From: JBBQDZ01 sp038237515 | GTDB taxonomy: Bacteria > Actinomycetota > Thermoleophilia > Gaiellales > Gaiellaceae | Assembly: GCA_038237515.1 (NCBI GenBank) | Contig: JBBRYP010000056.1 | Span: 1 to 31,053 of the forward strand | DNA length: 31,053 bases | Direction: 5' to 3' | Part shown: in pieces, positions 1 to 7,027 of the stretch | Numbering within the stretch: position 1 is the stretch's first letter | How the letters are laid out: every line of letters starts with the position of its first letter | The notes under the pieces: generated by a model | Seen by the model: only the letters and a program-made list of their open reading frames with translations | Databases searched by the model: none | What the model was told of the DNA's origin: nothing | Translations under genes and position numbers: made by a program

Positions 1-492
1 CGGCTTCTTCTTGCCCTTCAGCGCCCCCACGACGCCTTTCGCCTGCAGCTCGCCAACGATCTCGTTGTTGAACGAGACATAGACGTCCGCGACGCCGCCG
101 ATCACCTGACGGTCGTAGTCGATCGACTTCGCGCCTTTGGCAGCGGCGTCCTTCTCGATCGCCGACGCCGAGCCGGCGTCGAGGGCCGTCTCGATGACGA
201 CCTTGGCGCCCGCCGCCAGGCACGCGTCTGCCTGTGCCTTCTGCTTCTGCGGATCGTTGAGTGCGTTTGTGATCGAGTACGTGACGCCCGCCGCCTTCAG
301 CGCCTTGGCGATGTCGGGCTTGTCGAACTGCTCCCAGCGGACGGACGACTTCGTGTCCGGCAGCAGGACGCAGACCTGGATGTTCGCGGCCTTCCTCGCC
401 GTGCCGGCACCGCCGCCGGCGGCTACAACGGCCGCGACAATGACGGCAACGGCGATGAGGCCGCTCAACATTGGAATCCGAAACCTCTTCAA
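1..492 (-). CDS. Sugar ABC transporter substrate-binding protein (XylF/RbsB-like), 3' end outside window
   Basis: This is the first 164 codons of a periplasmic-binding-protein-type sugar receptor; the rest lies beyond base 1. I place the start at a TTG (490-492) because GGAGG lies five bases upstream (498-502), whereas the nearby ATG (ATG-GTT-TGA) stops at once. The N-terminus has Lys-Arg followed by a hydrophobic stretch to about residue 27 (LIAVAVIVAAVVAA), a signal or lipoprotein-like export sequence without an obvious lipobox Cys. The mature start (IQVCVLLPDTKSSVRWEQFD) is typical of D-xylose/ribose-binding proteins, followed by the AGVTYSITNALNDPQKQ and VIETALDAGSA segments of the first lobe. 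Family knowledge: it delivers a pentose or similar sugar to an XylGH-type importer. A permease remnant lies upstream on the same strand (about 1405-1727), so the original transport operon appears broken. Confidence 0.85.
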   Translation of the reverse strand, partial: MKRFRIPMLSGLIAVAVIVAAVVAAGGGAGTARKAANIQVCVLLPDTKSSVRWEQFDKPDIAKALKAAGVTYSITNALNDPQKQKAQADACLAAGAKVVIETALDAGSASAIEKDAAAKGAKSIDYDRQVIGGVADVYVSFNNEIVGELQAKGVVGALKGKKKP

Positions 493-827
493 ACCATCCT
501 CCTTTTGCATTCCCCGGTCGAGAGTCATGCAAGGCTAGGGACTTCTGCTTGAGCTTGCAAGGTGCGAAAGTGTGCAAGGTGCGCAAGTCTGACCGGGCCC
601 CGCGCAGCGTCTCCTGCCGAGGAGCGCGCGTCAACGTGGGTCGCGACGCCCGCTCGGTCGCAAGCACGCTTCGGACGCCCGAAGCGGCCGTCTGATCTTC
701 CCCCGTGGGCGACACGAACGCCCGGGCCGGACGTCGGTGCAAGCGTGCTCGGAGGCGAACGCCACCTCGGCCTCACCGGCATCTCGTTCCGGTCGCCGGC
801 CAACAAGCACGCGATTCGTAGTGCGAT
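493..827. other. Intergenic region between binding protein and toxin-antitoxin pair
   Basis: I find no convincing gene in these 335 bases; open frames here have no recognisable protein character and overlap each other on both strands. It must hold the promoter of the minus-strand binding protein. A near-repeat GCAAGGTGCGAAAGTGT/GCAAGGTGCGCAAGT lies at about 555-585. The right end runs into an imperfect inverted repeat (CGTAGTGC/GCGCTACG, 817-837) at the antitoxin start. Confidence 0.5.
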
Positions 828-837
828 TTGCGCTACG
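817..837. promoter_or_regulatory. Candidate operator of the MazEF-like pair
   Basis: CGTAGTGC (817-824) and GCGCTACG (830-837) form an inverted repeat with one mismatch around a five-base centre, overlapping the proposed TTG start of the antitoxin. Type II antitoxins of the ribbon-helix-helix class usually autorepress at such palindromes; that role is inferred. Confidence 0.35.
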
Positions 838-1097
838 CTACGCGCCTGGCATCCCCAGCAGCACCTCTGTCGCTGCGGCTTGGCCACGACGGCTTGCGCT
901 CGCTTGATGAGATCGCCCGCCGGCGAGGCATCAGCCGCTCCGAGGCGGCGCGCCAGGCGATCGCGGAGACGGCAGAGCGCGAACGGCGCCGCACCGGCCT
1001 GGCTGCGGAAGCAGCAGCGCTTGCGCAGCACCCCGCCTACGTGCGGGAGGCCCGCCAGGTCGCCGCGCTGATGGAAGAGCTTCATGGTACGGGGTGA
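828..1097 (+). CDS. Ribbon-helix-helix antitoxin (MazE/CopG-like)
   Basis: An 89-residue protein just upstream of and overlapping a MazF-type toxin gene by 14 bases. The segment LSLRLGHDGLRSLDEIARRR followed by GISRSEAARQAIAETAERER fits a ribbon-helix-helix fold: a beta strand with alternating residues, then two helices with the typical 'SRSEAARQAI' turn. The charged, helical C-terminal part (about residues 50-89) would be the toxin-binding tail. The start is uncertain: TTG at 828 is the only usable in-frame start upstream of the domain and has no clear ribosome binding site, so the N-terminus could be translated from a leaderless message or be partly degraded. Expected role: neutralises the downstream RNase and represses the pair. 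Confidence 0.72.
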   Translation: MRYATRLASPAAPLSLRLGHDGLRSLDEIARRRGISRSEAARQAIAETAERERRRTGLAAEAAALAQHPAYVREARQVAALMEELHGTG

Positions 1098-1401
1098 CGT
1101 TCATGAGATCAAGCTGCCGCGCGGCCGCGGCCGGGTCCAGCATGGTCGCCGCTTCGCGGTAGTCGTTCAGGCCGACGATCTCCTAGCGCTCTCGACCATC
1201 GTCGTCTGCCCTACCTCTACCTCGACCCCGGCGGCAAGCTTCCATCCCGAGGTGACGATCGCTGAAGAGCAGACGCGGATCATGTGCGAGATGGTTGGAG
1301 CCGTCGATGCGCGCGCCCTCGGGGGGCTCATCGGACACCTCACGTTCGACGAGCTGCGAGGGGTCGACGACGCTCTCGAGTTGGTGCTCGATCTTCGCTG
1401 A
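1084..1401 (+). CDS. MazF/PemK-family endoribonuclease toxin
   Basis: A 105-residue toxin with the MazF beginning (RGDVHEIKLPRGRGRVQHGR followed by RFAVVVQADDL), which forms the SH3-like barrel, then a central TIVVCPTSTST strand and the 'TRIMCEMVGAVDARALGGLIG' region that matches the family's conserved catalytic Thr/Ser area. Family members cleave single-stranded RNA at short motifs and arrest growth. Length matches the usual 105-120 residues. The ATG lies inside the antitoxin's last codons, which implies translational coupling. The gene's 3' end abuts a permease remnant on the opposite strand, suggesting the pair arrived by insertion. Confidence 0.85.
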   Translation: MVRGDVHEIKLPRGRGRVQHGRRFAVVVQADDLLALSTIVVCPTSTSTPAASFHPEVTIAEEQTRIMCEMVGAVDARALGGLIGHLTFDELRGVDDALELVLDLR

Positions 1402-1404
1402 CCG

Positions 1405-1727
1405 GGTCGGCGGCCGGCCTCCGCCTGCCGACAGCGGGCAACCGGATCGACCGCCACCGCGAAGAGCAGCATGCCGCTGACGCCCGAGCTATAGCCGAAG
1501 GTGGTGAGGCCGTTGTAGATCATCGAGATCACGGCCGCGGCGAGCAACGCGCTCCGCACCTCGCCGCGGTTGCCGAAGAGGCTCCTGCCACCGATCACCG
1601 CCGCCGCGATCGCGTCGAGCAGCAGCGTCCCGCCCCCGCGTTCAGGTCGACCGAGCGGAGCCGGCGGCCAGCACGACGCCGCCGAGCCCGGCCAGCACGA
1701 CGGCCGTGGAGGTGCCCGGCGGTCACT
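1405..1727 (-). pseudogene. Remnant of sugar ABC transporter permease (XylH/RbsC-like C-terminus)
   Basis: Reading the minus strand from about 1727 gives TAVVLAGLGGVVLAAGS, then in a second frame VDLNAG, then in a third frame GGGTLLLDAIAAAVIGG, RSLFGNRGEVRSALLAAAVI and GMLLFAVAVDPVARCRQAEA. Joined, these are the last transmembrane part of a pentose-type permease, where families such as XylH normally read DLNAGGG..LLDAIAAAVIGGTSLFGG. At least two frameshifts lie at about 1620-1660, and the frame has no proper stop, running into the antisense of the toxin gene. No N-terminal half is present. The gene is therefore dead and truncated. Confidence 0.75.
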
Positions 1728-1832
1728 GTGACCGACCCCCTCCGATCGGCCGTCGTTCGTCAAGCGCCCGGTCCGAAGCCGGACCGGAGGCTGCTAGCCT
1801 CGCCGTGTCCCGCCAAAGCCGCTGGAGGCCCG

Positions 1833-3245
1833 ATGCCGAACACCTTCTCGATTCCGTACGAGTCGCTCGACCCGCTGACGATCGGGGCCGCGGACGACGA
1901 GTCGAAGGTCTACCGCGAGACGCTCGAGCTGGAGATCCCCGCCGGCAACCTCCTGGCCGCCGTCTACCCGGAGGAGCCCGACCCGGTCGCGAGCGCAACG
2001 GAGGCGGCGCGCGAGGCGCTCGAGTCTCCGGTCGCCGGTCCCAGGTTCTCCGAGCTCCTCGCCGGCGCCTCGAGCGTCGCGATCGTGATCGACAACCAGT
2101 TTCGCCCCACCCCCGCGTCGAAGCTCCTCCCTCCCGTGCTCGACGCGATCGAGGCGGCCGGGATCACAGACGCGTGCGTGACGACCGCGAACGGCAAGGT
2201 CTTCCCCCTCTCCGACTCGGACGTCGAGCAGAAGGTCGGGCGTGAGAATCTCGACCGGATGGAGCGGCTCGGCATCCCGCTCTTCCAGAACGAGCCACGG
2301 AACGCGGAGGCCTACACCTACGTCGGCGTCTCCTCGCGCGGCACGCCGGTCTGGCTCCACGCCGAGGTCGCGAAGCGCGAGGTGCGGGTCGCGATCGGCC
2401 AGGCGCAGGCGAACCACTGGGGCTACGGCGGCGGCGGCAAGCTGATCATGCCGGGCGTCGTGGCCGACGAGACGATCGAGGCGAATCACTGCAACTTCGT
2501 CCCCTCGCCCCAGACCCACTACGGCGCCCTCGCCGGGCCGATGCGCTCCGACATCGACGAGATCGCTTCGATGTGCGGCCTCTCTGGAACGCTGAACGTG
2601 CTCCTCGACACGCGCGGTCGCGTGCTCGAGATCAACTTCGGCGCCCATCCCGTCGCCCACCGGCAGTCGATCGAGCGCTTCAACGAGATCTACGCTTACG
2701 AGCATCCGGGCGAGCGGGCGGACATCGCGATCTGCGGAGTCTTCGCACCCACCGACCACCTCTTCTTCCACACCGGCTGGGGCTGCATGTCGGCGGACTT
2801 CGTCCTGAAGGACGGCGGCTCGCTCATCTACTGCTCCCCGTCGCCGGGCGTCTCCACGGCCATGGGCGACTTCCCGGGCCTCGCGCTCATGGACCTGATG
2901 AAGCCCTACATGCCGCCGACCCCGGAGAGCTACCAGACCATCCTGCGCGACATCCACGCGCGCAAGATCCAGATGTGGGCCGGCTGCATCTGGGTGCCGA
3001 TCTACGAGGTGATGACGCGTAAGCACCTGACGATGGTGACCCTCGAGGAGAACCTGGAGATGGCGGCCGACATCGGCATCGAAGCCACGACCTCCCTCGG
3101 CGAGGCCTTCGCCGCCGCGATGGAGCGCCACGGCCCGGACGCAAAGGTGATCGTGCTCCCGTTCGCGCGCTACCAGCTCCCGCGAAACGCGATCCGCCTC
3201 GACGCCGAGCCGCTGCGGTTCCCGCAGGAAGCGGCCGCGGGCTGA
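1833..3245 (+). CDS. LarA-family nickel-pincer racemase/epimerase homologue (DUF2088)
   Basis: A 470-residue protein of the lactate racemase LarA family, whose members use a nickel-pincer nucleotide to interconvert 2-hydroxyacid stereoisomers. The start ATG follows GGAGG (1824-1828) with a normal gap. In the central region I see His195 before GYGGGGK, Lys203 (the residue type that tethers the pincer cofactor) and His219 (QANHWGYGGGGKLIMPGV then IEANHCNF). The Lys-to-His spacing of 16 equals that of Lactobacillus LarA (K184/H200). The C-terminal half (ADIAICGVFAPTDHLFFHTG, DGGSLIYCSPSPGVS) follows the DUF2088 pattern. No larB, larC or larE cofactor genes occur in the window. Many relatives act on substrates other than lactate, so the substrate is unknown. 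Length is somewhat above the 420-430 typical for LarA. Confidence 0.85.
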   Translation: MPNTFSIPYESLDPLTIGAADDESKVYRETLELEIPAGNLLAAVYPEEPDPVASATEAAREALESPVAGPRFSELLAGASSVAIVIDNQFRPTPASKLLPPVLDAIEAAGITDACVTTANGKVFPLSDSDVEQKVGRENLDRMERLGIPLFQNEPRNAEAYTYVGVSSRGTPVWLHAEVAKREVRVAIGQAQANHWGYGGGGKLIMPGVVADETIEANHCNFVPSPQTHYGALAGPMRSDIDEIASMCGLSGTLNVLLDTRGRVLEINFGAHPVAHRQSIERFNEIYAYEHPGERADIAICGVFAPTDHLFFHTGWGCMSADFVLKDGGSLIYCSPSPGVSTAMGDFPGLALMDLMKPYMPPTPESYQTILRDIHARKIQMWAGCIWVPIYEVMTRKHLTMVTLEENLEMAADIGIEATTSLGEAFAAAMERHGPDAKVIVLPFARYQLPRNAIRLDAEPLRFPQEAAAG

Positions 3246-3346
3246 CCGGCCGGAGCGTCCCCGGGCTCGCCGCCCGCGGCGCCGCCGCCGGCGGTGAGCA
3301 GACCCGCGAGATCAGGGGCTCGACGACGATCGTCGAGCTCCTGAGG

Positions 3347-3556
3347 ATGTTCCCGGGCGGCGAGGCCGCGCGCCTCATGTCGCGCCTCCATTGGGCATGC
3401 GCCCACTGCGGCGGCGCCTTCCACGAGCCCCTGACGATGGCCGCGAAGCGTCACGCGAACGACCCGCGCCCGGTGCTGGAAGCCTTCCGCGCTCTCGGGA
3501 CTCCGTCAGGCCCGTCAGCCGAGCAGGTGGAGGAGGCAGCGCGGAAGGTCGACTAG
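3347..3556 (+). CDS. Small redox-disulfide (DUF1858-like) protein with CXXC
   Basis: A 69-residue product from the first ATG. It carries HWACAHCGGAFHEPLTMAAK, the CXXC pattern and following helix of DUF1858/'hybrid-cluster-associated redox disulfide' domains. Homology seems to begin before the ATG: the upstream in-frame codons read TIVELLRMFPGGEAARLM, matching the usual TI.ELL..YP start of that domain. Yet no ATG, GTG or TTG lies in frame between the upstream larA-like stop and base 3347, so either a CTG (3341) or a non-standard start is used, or the gene is 5'-damaged. It ends one base before the M32 peptidase start, so the three genes probably form one transcript. Role unknown; a thiol redox or metal site is plausible. 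Confidence 0.65.
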   Translation: MFPGGEAARLMSRLHWACAHCGGAFHEPLTMAAKRHANDPRPVLEAFRALGTPSGPSAEQVEEAARKVD

Positions 3557-3557
3557 C

Positions 3558-5075
3558 ATGCCGCGCGTGTCCGAGCCGCACTACGCACGTTACGAGGAGC
3601 TCCGCACCCGTCTCGCGGAGATCTGGGACCTGACGAAGGCGGGGGGCCTCCTCGCCTGGGATCAGCAGACGATGATGCCGGCCCGGGGCGCGGCCGTTCG
3701 CGCCGACCAGATCGGGACGATCGTGAAGATCGCCCATGAGCGCTTCGTCTCGGACGAGATCGGGCGCCTGCTCGAGGACCTGCGCGACTTCGAGGAGTCG
3801 CGCCCCTACGACTCCGACGAGGCCAGCCTCGTCCGTGTCGCCCGCCGTGACTGGGAGAAGGAGCGGAGAGTCCCAGGGGAGCTGCGCCAGCAGATGGCCC
3901 GGTGCGCCTGGCAGGCCTTCCCCCTCTGGGTCGAGGCCCGCCGCGACTCCGACTTCGCGAAGTTCCTGCCCGCGCTCGAGCGCAACGTCGAGCTGCGTCG
4001 GCGCTACGCGGACTGCTTCGAGGTGGAGGAGCCCTACGACGCCCTCCTCGACGACTTCGAGCCGGGCATGAAGACAGCCGAGGTCCGCACCGTCTTCGAG
4101 CGTCTGAAGGAGGGCCTCGTCCCGCTGATCGCGCGAGCCGCGGAGCAGGAGATCGACGATTCGTGTCTGCGCGGGCACTTCCCCGCGGAACGGCAGCGCC
4201 GGCTCGACCCGCTGATCGTCGAGACGTTCGGCTTCGAGCCGGGCACCTGGCGGGTCGACCCGACGGAGCATCCGTTCGCCACGAGCTTCGCGACGGACGA
4301 CATCCGCCTGACCGCGCGCTACCCCGAGAACCAGCTGATGGGCCCCTTCGCGACGATGCACGAGACGGGCCACGGCCTCTACGAGAACGGTGTCGACCCG
4401 GCGCTCGAGCGCACCCCACTCTGCCGCGGCGCCTCCCTTGCCCTCCACGAGTCGCAGAGCCGGATGTGGGAGAACCTCGTGGGGCGCAGCCGACAGTGGT
4501 GGAGCTTCTTCTTCCCCCAGCTCCAGCGCATCTTCCCCGAGCAGCTCGGCTCGGTGGGGCTGGACACCTTCTACCGGGCGATCAACAAGGTGAAGCCGTC
4601 CCTCGTCCGGATCGAGGCCGACGAGGCCACCTACAGCCTCCACATCATCCTCCGCTTCGAGCTCGAGCAGCAGATCATCGCCGGCGAGATCGACTTGCGA
4701 GAGCTTCCTGAGGCCTGGAACGAGCGGATGTACGAGTACCTCGGGGTGGAGGTGCGAGACGACGCGCAGGGCGTCCTCCAGGACGTCCACTGGTCGCGAA
4801 ACTCGTTCGGCTACTTCCCGACCTACGCCCTCGGCAACGTGATCTCCGTGCAGATCTGGGACCGGATCCTCGACGAGCTGCCCGACGTCTACGACCGGAT
4901 CGCCGCCGGCGAGCTCCGGCCGCTGCGCGAGTGGCTGCGCGAGAACCTCCACCGCCACGGCCGCAAGTTCACCCCCGCCGAGACGCTCGAGCGCCTCGTC
5001 GGCGGCGGGCTCGACCCGGAGCCGTACCTCCGCTACCTGGAGGGAAAGCTGACGGAGCTCGTGCCGGCCGCCTGA
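3558..5075 (+). CDS. M32-family metallocarboxypeptidase (carboxypeptidase Taq)
   Basis: A 505-residue protein matching the normal M32 length (about 500). The zinc motif HETGH is at residues 268-272 (MHETGHGLYENG), followed by the family's ESQSRMWENLVGRSR segment supplying a further zinc ligand. The start of the protein (YEELRTRLAEIWDLTKAGGLLAWDQQTMMP cut here by position 3558-3690) is the canonical M32 N-terminus. It removes C-terminal amino acids from peptides in the cytoplasm with broad specificity. The ATG lies two bases after the CXXC gene's stop; a GTG at 3567 is an alternative, seven bases after TAGCAT. The stop codon sits in the loop of a perfect terminator-like hairpin. Confidence 0.93.
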   Translation: MPRVSEPHYARYEELRTRLAEIWDLTKAGGLLAWDQQTMMPARGAAVRADQIGTIVKIAHERFVSDEIGRLLEDLRDFEESRPYDSDEASLVRVARRDWEKERRVPGELRQQMARCAWQAFPLWVEARRDSDFAKFLPALERNVELRRRYADCFEVEEPYDALLDDFEPGMKTAEVRTVFERLKEGLVPLIARAAEQEIDDSCLRGHFPAERQRRLDPLIVETFGFEPGTWRVDPTEHPFATSFATDDIRLTARYPENQLMGPFATMHETGHGLYENGVDPALERTPLCRGASLALHESQSRMWENLVGRSRQWWSFFFPQLQRIFPEQLGSVGLDTFYRAINKVKPSLVRIEADEATYSLHIILRFELEQQIIAGEIDLRELPEAWNERMYEYLGVEVRDDAQGVLQDVHWSRNSFGYFPTYALGNVISVQIWDRILDELPDVYDRIAAGELRPLREWLRENLHRHGRKFTPAETLERLVGGGLDPEPYLRYLEGKLTELVPAA

Positions 5076-5089
5076 GCCGCGGCCGGCAC
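5061..5089. terminator. Perfect hairpin between convergent genes
   Basis: GTGCCGGCCGC (5061-5071) and GCGGCCGGCAC (5079-5089) form an 11-base perfect stem with a seven-base loop holding the M32 stop codon (5073-5075). It has no U tract, but its place between two convergent genes (the P-domain gene stops at 5106) suggests a bidirectional terminator. Confidence 0.6.
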
Positions 5090-5105
5090 GTGCGAACGCC
5101 TCGTC

Positions 5106-6062
5106 CTACCGCGTAGTCGCCAGGCGAACCCAGGCGCGGGTGCCATCCAGGTTCACGGCCTGGAGGCGGTAGGTGGCACGAGCGCCGCGCTGCGCTGCGC
5201 GATCCATGAAGGCGTACGCCGAGCCCCGGGCCTCGCCCGCACGCTTGGCCGCGATCAGCGGCCGGTTCACCTTGACGGCCCCTCGACCGGTGACCCGGTA
5301 GAGGTTGAAGCCTGCGAGCGTCGCCTCCTGGGCCGTACGCCACGAGAGATGGACGCCGCCCGCCAGGCGGCGCGCCGAGAAGGCGGTGACGCTCACCGCC
5401 GTCGCAGTTCCGCACTTCTGCGTGCCGTTGATCGTCAGGCACCAGTTGCTCAGGGTGCCGCCGCCGTCGCCGCCGCAGTCGTCGACGATGTAGAGCTTCC
5501 AGTCGCCGTTCGCAGCCTGGCCGTTGAAGGCCGAGAGCGCCGTCATGTACCCGCTCTGCGGAGCCGGCGCCGGGAAGGAATCCCCGGCGTCCGACGTGAT
5601 GAAGCAGTCGCTATTCGCAAGATTGCCGGGGTGGTAGGTGTGGCCGTTGATGAAGCTCAGGCCGTTCTGGCTGCCATCCCCCGGTAGCGCCTCTCCACTG
5701 TCGGAGAAGGAGATCGAGATGCCCGGGCTGGTCGACTGCGAATCCCCCGCGTCGGACATGAGCATCACGCTCGTCGTGCCGTTCGGGCCGACCAGAAGCA
5801 TGTCCACGTCGTCGGGGTTGTTCAGCGATAGGCCCGTCAGCTGAACGGTCACGGAGCTCACCGTGGAGGGTGAGATCCCGCTGACGGTCAGCGTCGAGGG
5901 GTACGGCGTAGCGGTCGCGGCGGTGCACGTCGTCGAGCACGACGGCGGATCGTTGATCGTGATCGAGCCGGCTCCCGCGGCGGCGGCGGCAAATGCAAGT
6001 GCCGCTGCACCAGCCGTCGTCACGAGCAGCCGGAGCTTGGTTCTCTGTCGAGTCAATCTCAT
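5106..6062 (-). CDS. Secreted protein with proprotein-convertase P-domain and Fn3-like domain
   Basis: A 318-residue protein starting at ATG 6062 behind GGGAGGGG. Residues 1-32 form a clear Sec signal peptide (basic start, then LLVTTAGAAALAFAAAAAGA). Residues of about 33-215 match a bacterial P/Homo B domain: LTGLSLNNPDDVDMLLVGP, VMLMSDAGD, FINGHTYHPG and NGDWKLYIVDDCGGDGGGTL-SNWCLTI, a jelly-roll module usually found at the end of secreted proteases and adhesins. Residues of about 225-318 (VHLSWRTAQEATLAGFNLYR) resemble an Fn3-type beta sandwich. There is no protease domain, so this is a stand-alone exported binding or structural protein rather than an enzyme. Four cysteines in the P-domain could form disulfides outside the cell. 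Confidence 0.8.
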   Translation of the reverse strand: MRLTRQRTKLRLLVTTAGAAALAFAAAAAGAGSITINDPPSCSTTCTAATATPYPSTLTVSGISPSTVSSVTVQLTGLSLNNPDDVDMLLVGPNGTTSVMLMSDAGDSQSTSPGISISFSDSGEALPGDGSQNGLSFINGHTYHPGNLANSDCFITSDAGDSFPAPAPQSGYMTALSAFNGQAANGDWKLYIVDDCGGDGGGTLSNWCLTINGTQKCGTATAVSVTAFSARRLAGGVHLSWRTAQEATLAGFNLYRVTGRGAVKVNRPLIAAKRAGEARGSAYAFMDRAAQRGARATYRLQAVNLDGTRAWVRLATTR

Positions 6063-6087
6063 CCCCTCCCTCGTTGTCCGCGGCATG

Positions 6088-7008
6088 TTAACCCGCGCCC
6101 GTGCCGACAATCGTTTTGCTGACCCGGCTCCACCGCCAGGCGACGGAGCGGCCGGAAAGATGGACACCGCCAAGCCAGCGATCCGCGCCGGCCTCCTCGA
6201 CGAAGTCGGCTTCTCCCGCGACGAGCCTGCGGCCGAGATCGGTCAGCTTCAAAGAGTCCCGCTCGTCGAGGGCGCCCCGGCCCCGAAGCCGCTCGACGTG
6301 GAGCAGGAACGACAGGTCGCCCAGGAACATCCACTCCTCATACTCCTGCGTCGCGGCGAACGCCTCCCGCCAGGTTCGGGCTCCGGCGGCGACGGCCTCG
6401 AGGATCTGCCGCTCCGTCCGCGCGAGCCCGTCGACCGAGCCCGGCAGCTGTTCGAGATGTCGGCGCAGCGCCGGCAGCAGGTGGCGGAGAGCGCCCGCGT
6501 CGAGTTCGAGGAGGCTCTCGACGGCGGTGGGATCGGCAGCGCGGAACGCTGCCCACGCCCGCAGCCCCAGCTCGAGCTCGTCCTCGCCGAGCACCGTGCG
6601 CGTCTCGAGGAGCGCCGCCAGCTCCTCCGGTTCGAGGCGGCCGAGATAGGCGTCCGGCGCGACAAGACTCACCGGGGTCGACTCCGCGAGCTCCCGCAGC
6701 CGGTCGAGCACCTGGAGGATCTGGAGCTGGTCGAAGAGATCCGGCTCGAACCAGAGCACCACCTCCTGGTGCTGGGCGGCGCCGGCGAGCACCCGCTCCC
6801 GAACGTCCAGGCGCTCGAGCGCGTCGTCGTAGGAGGCCCAGCCGCACCCGGCGATGAAGCGTGCGCGGATCGACGCGAGCTCGGCGGGCGGAACGGCCGC
6901 CGGTACCGGTCCCTCGTGCAAGGGGTCGTCCCAGGAGATGACCGGACCGTCGAGGCGCGAGCGCCGGAGCGCGTCGGCGACGACATCGCCGTTCGTGACG
7001 TGCAGCAT
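6088..7008 (-). CDS. DUF1835/DUF3658-type protein of unknown function
   Basis: A 306-residue protein. The N-terminus MLHVTNGDVVADALRRS, then ISWDDPLHEGPVP, is the hallmark of DUF1835, followed by VVLWFEPDLFDQLQILQVLDRL; the C-terminal half (about 200-306, with WREAFAATQEYEEWMFLGD and LKLTDLGRRLVAGEAD) fits the helical, winged-helix-like partner region seen in these proteins. The biochemical role of the family is not established. The ATG at 7008 is placed by the domain start; it has no ribosome binding site and lies seven bases below GACAAT, so a leaderless message is likely. It is divergent from the kinase gene, the two starts being only 19 bases apart. Confidence 0.8.
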   Translation of the reverse strand: MLHVTNGDVVADALRRSRLDGPVISWDDPLHEGPVPAAVPPAELASIRARFIAGCGWASYDDALERLDVRERVLAGAAQHQEVVLWFEPDLFDQLQILQVLDRLRELAESTPVSLVAPDAYLGRLEPEELAALLETRTVLGEDELELGLRAWAAFRAADPTAVESLLELDAGALRHLLPALRRHLEQLPGSVDGLARTERQILEAVAAGARTWREAFAATQEYEEWMFLGDLSFLLHVERLRGRGALDERDSLKLTDLGRRLVAGEADFVEEAGADRWLGGVHLSGRSVAWRWSRVSKTIVGTGAG

Positions 7009-7027
7009 CCGCTCTATTGTCGGCGCG
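7009..7027. promoter_or_regulatory. Overlapping divergent -10 elements
   Basis: In the 19 bases between two divergent ATGs, TATTGT (7015-7020, plus) lies seven bases before the kinase ATG, and GACAAT (7021-7016, minus) lies seven bases before the DUF1835 ATG. The two -10-like boxes share five bases. The geometry predicts both mRNAs begin at or next to their start codons. No strong -35 box was seen. Confidence 0.5.

Noticed and set aside
1284..1832. Upstream extension of the LarA-like frame to 1284
   Set aside because: It would run through the toxin gene and the permease remnant, the added residues are Arg/Pro-rich with no family match, and ATG 1833 has a proper GGAGG.
1794..3131. 445-codon open frame on the minus strand
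   Set aside because: Antisense shadow of the LarA-like gene; high-GC codon bias keeps the opposite frame open, and it has no recognisable domain.
3375..4958. 527-codon open frame on the minus strand
   Set aside because: Antisense shadow of the M32 peptidase gene; the plus-strand product has all catalytic motifs.
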